Shown here one piece after another: positions 57,440 through 64,000 of a stretch of 64,000 bases of DNA. The translations under genes were made by a program, and so were the position numbers. The notes under the pieces are model-generated. The model did no database searches, was not told the DNA's origin, and was given only the letters and a program-made list of their open reading frames with translations. Source of the stretch: Epiperipatus broadwayi (lineage: Eukaryota; Onychophora; Udeonychophora; Euonychophora; Peripatidae); the NCBI GenBank assembly GCA_028023455.1, contig JAQFVV010000255.1:1145699-1209698 (forward strand). The letters are read 5' to 3'. How positions within the stretch are numbered: the stretch's first letter is position 1; each line of letters opens with the position of its first letter.

Positions 57440-60400
57440 TGTTTTAAAATGTTTATTGTTCTACAATTTGGAAAATTTAAATAAGTATTTTAATTACAGA
57501 AGTTTTATAAATATGAAAATTTGTTTTTTAAAAAAGAAGAAGTTTAAATTAAAGTAAAATGTTAAAGTTATCAACATAGTTAAATATTTCCGTTTCTAAT
57601 TCTAATAAAAATATAGCATTGATTGATATTTAACTTTATAATGCCAGGAATATATTTGCTAGTTAATTTGTTTGCCATTTGGATAATAAACAGTCTTCAA
57701 ATAATTGATCAAAGCTATTTTCTAATTTTATCGTTAGTTTGGAATGATTGAATTAATTGCTGTAATTATTATTCCTAGATTTAAGCGTGGATAAATAAAT
57801 ATTAGCATGGATGTAGTGAATTTGGAACATTTTAATAGAGAAATGTAGAAATTAATAACTTTTGAAAAACATTTTCATTTAAATTCTGCTTGTCATGTTT
57901 TGAAATTGTTTCTTATTTATGGAGCCACGTAAAATCGTTAATCTAATAGTGATTATGATAACTAACACAAATGGATAAAATTGCATGTATGGAATTCAAC
58001 TATAATTATAGCTATTACTTCGTACATTATTGTTCGACACATCGTACATGGATTCACGGATCATATTTGTAGTTATAAAATGCTATACAATCTAATTTGT
58101 GACACACACACCTGCTAAAATCCATGTATTGAACTATAAAATGCTATACATTTAATTTATATCACACACACACCTGTTAGATTTTATGTATTTGATGAAT
58201 AATTCATTACTTTAATTTTATCGTTATATGAACTTGCATGTGAAGTTCATAAGTTATATTTTATTAAGTTTAAATTAATAGGGGTTGAATAAAATACTTA
58301 TTCAAGAAAATAGCGCTTGCGAAAAGTTTGAAAAGTACTAAATGAATTCATGAGGTGTATCAATCTTTGTGAGGTATTTTGTGAGTCTTTCCAGATTTCT
58401 ATTCCGATACCAATATTACTTATATTATATTACACATGTTTTATTTTAAGCAAGATAAGTTAGTACATTAGTTGTCCTGATTAGTGTAACATTTTATTAT
58501 GCAAGAACCCACATTTGCTAAAGTGTTAGTGTTTTCCGAATGATCAGAGTAACTGAGGAGAATGATTTTGCACTTTAATGTGAAGTAAATAGTAATGTTG
58601 TTTTTTTAATGTTGAAAGGCATTAATCTGTGCCGGTGGTTAATCCGCAGATTATTTAATTGCCATTTTTTGTATTTTACACTCATTCCAGCGCTGGTGGT
58701 TAATCCGCGGAATTGTGTAATTATACGTATTACTTTATGGTGGTGTATCAATCCACTAAGCGTTTAGTATTATTTAATTCCTAGGTGTAGATGAACGCAT
58801 CCACAGGAATATGTTTTACTTCATAGATATAAGTTGGGCAAAGTATTTTAGTTAATCTGCTAAATCATCTTCTTCCATTTGTAAGTATAGTTCATAAGTT
58901 AGATCATCAAATTGTAGCAGGACATTCTATTCAAGTTACTTCATAATAATTAACTGTTGGTTGATTATTATTTACCGGAGTGTAAGTTTAAATTTTCATT
59001 TTATTTAATGATTGCATTATAGCTAAATCCTACAAATATAATATTATTTATAATTATTATAAGTTACGGTATGGATTTATTGAATCTGGAAATGATGTTG
59101 AATACTTCATGAGTTGATGTTGAATTTAGTATAATTTGCTCAAGATTCATTATATCAAATTGAAATAAGGTATGATTAGGTTTTTAAAACCGTACCTATG
59201 ATATGTTAGTGAAGAAAGTCGATGGAATTATAATTTATTTATTTTATTTGTTTATTTATGTTTTTTAATTATAACATTGGAATTAATTATTTATTATTCA
59301 TAAATTTGTAAATAAACGTTGATTTATAATTAAACTTACTGTGCCGTTGCTATGTGTCATTCTTAAAATCAGAAATCATAAACCTTGGATAGAGCATACA
59401 TTGAAGTACATACTATCGTCAACATGATATAAGAGTTTAGTAATATTTTGAGAAAACATTTGGATGCTTTTCGTCTTTGGTAGTTTATGATGTGTAAGGT
59501 ACAATAAAATCCCATTTACCTTTTCCATCATTTTGGCTTTGCGTAGTTGATTCTAGTATACAATACAAATTGATTAGTAAACCTAAAAACAGATTTACCA
59601 AATAATGATATGATTGAATATATTTACTTAACATTTTAAATTGTCATTTGTCAGTATAAAAAGAGTCTCAGTGATATAGTAAACTATAAAAAAAGAACCC
59701 AAGTATTTATGTTTGTTTATTGCAAAGCTTTACCTGGACTAGCACTTGTATTAAAATCATATAGATGGTTTAAAATTTCATAATATTATGTATTTCCACA
59801 AATTACGCCATCTTGTACATGGTCGGCCATCGGGTCTCATACAATAAAAATCGCAAATTAAGGTTTGTAACATAATCACATTGCACTTATAATTTGTTTA
59901 ATGTATTTTATCACACTACTATGATAGGTCATCACGGTACACCCTGGCTGCGATCAAATTAAATCATAAAAAGTTTATGTTAGATCATTGGTTTGGTCTG
60001 TGGTAAGTTGCTCCAGATGTTGGTTGTGGTCCTTGGTGCATAAAATAGATAGCATAATATGCTTTTGGATACAGCTCTTAATAGCTGACAATGTGTAGCG
60101 GGAATTGATCAGTGATCGAGGTTACGATTCTCAGTGCACTGATGTTTTGGTGATATTATGTAGTTGACCACACTTTAAAGGGTTACAATATATATATATA
60201 TTGTACCTTTTATTTATATATGGTACAAATATACATATTGGCATTTGGTAAAAGCTAAAAAAAAAAGTATATTTAGATTTTTTTCTGATTAGTATAATTT
60301 TTTTTTTTTAAATGTACAATGAAGGTTGAAATTGTTCATATTTTTTTTATGTAATTAAAAATAAAAGTTAAAATTGGAGAGAACAAAAGACACACAAATT

Positions 60401-60470
60401 ACCAATCTAGATAAGCTAAAAGAAAAATATTTTATTGCCTATAGAGGTCTAAGCAAAGCGGAAAACATTA
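57440..60470. other. Repeat-poor sequence, possible intron
   Basis: This is the longest stretch without clear transposon sequence. It contains a weak duplication near 58080-58195 (AATGCTATACA, CACACACACCTG) and another near 58625-58715 (GGTGGTTAATCCGC twice). No RNA gene or long frame was recognised. It fits an intron of the gene suggested at 57.39 kb. Confidence 0.35.
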
Positions 60471-60474
60471 CAAT

Positions 60475-61120
<646 letters not shown>

Positions 61121-61430
61121 TTGATTGAGCATTTAAAAATAAATATTTGATAGAGATGATAAGAAAATTAATTGTGTTATCATGTGTACTGAGTATTGAA
61201 ACTAAAATTGGAAAGATGGGTGCAGATAAATTCAATGTTGGATTTAGAACATCTATAAATTTAAGTAGATTGAATCATAATAAGGGTAAAATATATAAAT
61301 TGGACCAGTCTAATCCTGTGTATGTGGTGAAGTGCAGCCAATTAGATTGCCATATATATATGTATTACTTTGAAACAAATTTGAGGACAAGAATGATTCA
61401 ACATTTTATTTATGTACAAAAAAGCTAAAA

Positions 61431-61804
61431 AACATCCCATGATCACCATTTCTTACACTTGCTTATAACTGTTGTTAAAACAGGCAGAACTCACTATATG
61501 TATTGCCATGCACAGCAAGCTACAGTAATCAATGTATGCCAGAAGGCTTGTGCATAAAATCCCAATCTCATGCCTACTCATCCAATATTCCCAGACTAGT
61601 TTCTGGTTTGTGGCCTTCATCAGTGAGGTGCAGTGCTCTCAGATCCAAGGCTCCTCACTGACGAAGGCCACAAGCCAGAAACTAGTCAGGGATATTGGAT
61701 GAGTAGGCGCTAGATGGGTATTTTATGCACAAACCTTCTGACATCCATTGATTACTGTAGCTTGCTGGGTGTGGCAATATGTATAGTGAGTTTTGCCTGT
61801 TTTA
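61431..61804. repeat. Family A foldback inside the PLE endonuclease
   Basis: Left arm starts AACATCCCATGATCACC. The right arm ends GAGTTTTGCCTGTTTT. Flanks AAAAAAGCTAAAA (61418-61430) and AAAAAAGTTAAAA (61805-61817) are a 13-bp near-identical duplication. Both arms have hammerhead cores. Confidence 0.92.
61652..61693 (+). ncRNA. Hammerhead-like core, family A
   Basis: CUCCUCA, CUGACGA (61658-61664), GGC/GCC with loop CACAA between an A-A pair, GAAA (61678-61681), AC-UA-GU, GUC, AGGGA. The first stem I pair is lost by a small deletion. An opposing minus-strand core at 61586-61630 has CUGAUGA with a stem II mismatch. Confidence 0.55.
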
Positions 61805-62024
61805 AAAAAAGTTAAAACTGATTTGGTAAGTGTATCTGTATTTTATAATCATGGGAAAAAAATATGGACATGCTGAGGTGATTTGTGAAGAAAGAAATGA
61901 TAAAAAGTGAAAAATTAAGGAGGCTTGATTTATTATGCAGAATGAGTACAATGAATCAGAGAGTCAATAGTATTCAAATAATGAAAATGTTGTTTGTTGT
62001 TTTTTGTTTGATAACCATGAATAT

Positions 62025-62085
62025 TAAAACAGGTAAAACTCTCTATACATATTGCCACTCCTGATCATGTGATGTTTATTGGCTT
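62025..62085 (+). repeat. Mini family A element with 14-bp target duplication
   Basis: A 61-bp element joins the start (TAAAACAGGTAAAACTCTCT) to the end (CATGTGATGTTTATTGGCTT) of family A and lacks everything between. ATAACCATGAATAT flanks it at 62011-62024 and 62086-62099. Confidence 0.88.
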
Positions 62086-62194
62086 ATAACCATGAATATG
62101 ATGCTAACTTGTTGAAAGTATATTTGGTTTACAAAATTACATTTTATTTTTTATTCTCTGTTGCAGTGATTTACTATTATTTATAATAATGACA

Positions 62195-62203
62195 GAGATT
62201 CAA

Positions 62204-62250
<47 letters not shown>
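62195..62250 (+). repeat. (TA)n(TG)n microsatellite
   Basis: TA run followed by a TGTGTGTG run. Confidence 0.95.
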
Positions 62251-62252
<2 letters not shown>

Positions 62253-62559
62253 AATCTGATAATTGAATATTTATAAATACAGTAATTAGATATATGTGAA
62301 ATATGGTCTGAGTTGTTTTACATAAATTTGCATACAATGAGTTTAATATATATTAAGGCTATGAATGTGGAGTAAACAGGTTCTGAAAGCACTTAGCCAA
62401 TGTTAAAAGATTTAGAATTTGTTAATTTCTCCTTTATATGTTGAAGGTATTGTATTAATTATTATATTTATAAATATTCAATTATAAGATTAAGTATATT
62501 AATTTGAAGAAATACGGACATCCAATTATAATATTATTACATATATATAAAAAACAAAA

Positions 62560-63036
62560 AAATACTTATATATCCACAAAATAGGATAATATTTCAACCA
62601 GAGGACTGGTTTTTATCAGAAAGAAAAAAATGTATAGAGTAAAATGGCAATATTCAAAAATTACAGATTCAATAAAAGATTACAAATTCACCAAAAACAA
62701 CCCCCCTATTGGTCACAAAATCTTACACAGGATATTAAACCAAATGTATACTTAAAACAAACAAATAAACAAAAAAAAACACATATTGTACTTATCAAAT
62801 TTAATTATAATTAAAATAATATATATATATGTGTGTGCATATATACAAAAAATATACAGATTAATATTTACTTAAAAGCTAAAATACATATATAAATCAA
62901 AAATCATAGTAAGTGCAAAGTACAATAATTATAGTAATTAATTATTTATCTACCTATTTACTAATTAAACACTAATTAAAAAACCTCCATTAAAAACCTT
63001 TATATAAAAAATCCTATATAAGAACATTTCCATATA
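62560..63036 (-). mobile_element. PLE 3' region, minus strand, family B lineage
   Basis: On the minus strand it matches 45730-46260: CTTATATAGGATTTTTTATA, TTATTGTACTTTGCACTTAC, TTTTGTGACCAATAGGGGGG and CCAGTCCTCTGGTTGAAATA. It has no coding part. The hammerhead-like core is damaged (CUGAUAA). Confidence 0.82.
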
Positions 63037-63038
63037 CA

Positions 63039-64000
63039 CCTGGGTCTCATTTTATGAGGTAGATAGGTTCCACAGAAAACCCACATTAAAAAAAATCACA
63101 CAAAAATAGACTTAATTTACCTTGAAAAATGGGGGATAAGGGTTGTAATTTTCAGAATTCGCATAAAAGCAATGCAACAAAGAAAAATTACTTTAAAATC
63201 CACATTAAAAAATAAGCAAATAAAGTATGACTAATAAAAAATTTCAAATATTTGAAAAATATTAATACAAGACAAACTTTTGTTTACTTTTTTTATTAAC
63301 TACAATATTTAATTTTACATTTTTCATACATATTTTAATCATTACTGCTAGTGTTCGTTTGTAAACTGGAAAGAAATCAGATTCGATGTGATGTGATGTA
63401 TTGTAGCTTCTTCTTAAATGAAGTCAAGAATCAGCAATTATGCCCAGAGAAACTTTTAGCCACTTTATTTTTATTTGTGATGTGATGTACAACTAGCACC
63501 ATTTTCAGTCTTGTGCTGTGTTAATGGTTTTCTGTTTCTATATTTAAAAAATGAGATGTAATCAAAACAAAAAAATTATACATTATCATTAGAAAGATTA
63601 TTTTCAGTTTATAAAATCTTTGTTTTTTATTTTTAAAATCTAAAAGACTATTTATTTCTGTTATATATAACAAAATATATGTTTTAAAAGTTTAATTTTT
63701 TTTAATATTTATTGCGGTATTTTTATATGTAAGTATAAATCTATTATTATTTACTCATTAGTATAAATAGGTTATTTACATAGAAGCTAAAATTCTAAAT
63801 ACAGCTTCAGGCCATATTCACGTTAACTGCCAACATAACGTTATATTTTGGGGGGAAAAAAGTATTTCAAATGAAAATAAGTTATTAATAATTAAATTTC
63901 TTGATATCTAATAAATATAGTGAAATATAAAAGATATTAAGAAGAAACATGAATCACATAACTTCAAAATCACATTAAAATAATCCACATAAAACGAGAT
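63039..64000. mobile_element. Candidate DNA transposon or MITE (ends at window edge)
   Basis: GGGTCTCATTTTATGAGG near 63042 is matched by CCACATAAAACGAGAT at the very end of the window, read inverted. The interior has short repeats of CACATTAAA near both ends. No transposase frame is seen. The right edge may extend beyond the window. Confidence 0.45.

Larger units (their letters stand above)
61147..62540 (+). mobile_element. PLE endonuclease remnant interrupted by family A
   Basis: Codons from 61210: [20 protein letters not shown], then VYVVKCSQLDCHIYMYYFET and RTRMIQHFIYVQK (GIY-YIG core) up to about 61428. A family A foldback follows (61431-61804). The endonuclease resumes near 61811 with VYLYFI...GHAEVICEERNDKK and KIKEA. 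The 3' tail (GGCTATGAATGTGGAG, TCTGAAAGCACTTAGCC) matches the 19.2-kb PLE. RT is absent. Confidence 0.85.

Overview
The window is very AT-rich, non-coding-looking eukaryotic DNA made almost entirely of transposable elements, their fragments and microsatellites. There are no operons or ribosome-binding sites. The mix of Penelope-like retroelements (PLEs) with GIY-YIG endonucleases, a Ty3/gypsy LTR retrotransposon, hAT transposase remnants, an RTE-like LINE tail and tRNA-derived elements points to a metazoan, probably an invertebrate. The sequence alone does not identify the lineage. The only hint of a host gene is one possible first coding exon at about 57.39 kb.

Layout. 0.7-2 kb: a foldback repeat (family A) and a PLE terminal repeat (family B). 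2.4-3.3 kb: a decayed hAT transposase ending in a hAT-type inverted terminus. 7.16-15.47 kb: a near-intact minus-strand Ty3/gypsy element with LTRs of about 2.06 kb, gag and gag-pol frames, inserted into the C-terminal coding region of a second hAT remnant with a 4-bp CTAT target duplication. 16-20 kb: a family B fragment, long trinucleotide arrays and a 5'-truncated PLE endonuclease between two (TTA/CTA) arrays. 21-27 kb: several family A foldbacks, one family C foldback, two tRNA-like hairpins and copies of a ~110-bp repeat (family D). 27.7-33.3 kb: two head-to-head inverted PLE copies, one split by a gag-only LTR element. 35-43 kb: a LINE tail, a second family C copy and ancient AT-rich sequence. 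43.9-46.5 kb: a 5'-truncated PLE with RT and GIY-YIG frames flanked by family B repeats. 47.9-56.1 kb: family A, a tRNA-like hairpin, a LINE tail, another PLE and a tandem pair of family B repeats. 57-60.4 kb: repeat-poor DNA with the exon candidate. 60.5-64 kb: a 650-bp GACA/GATA array, a PLE endonuclease fragment split by a family A foldback, an inverted copy of the PLE 3' region and the start of a possible DNA transposon.

Main result of the hunt. Three otherwise unrelated repeat families (A, B, C) each carry the core of a type I hammerhead ribozyme: CUGANGA, a short stem II, GAAA, a 2-3 bp stem III, and UH followed by the 3' half of stem I. Hammerheads are known from PLE terminal repeats. 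Family B flanks a PLE here, which fits. The best family B copy (43952-43998, minus) has 5, 5 and 3 base pairs in stems I, II and III. Families A and C lie mostly in inverted foldback pairs with no visible protein. Family A insertions have 13-14 bp target duplications, so they look like non-autonomous ribozyme-bearing retroelements.
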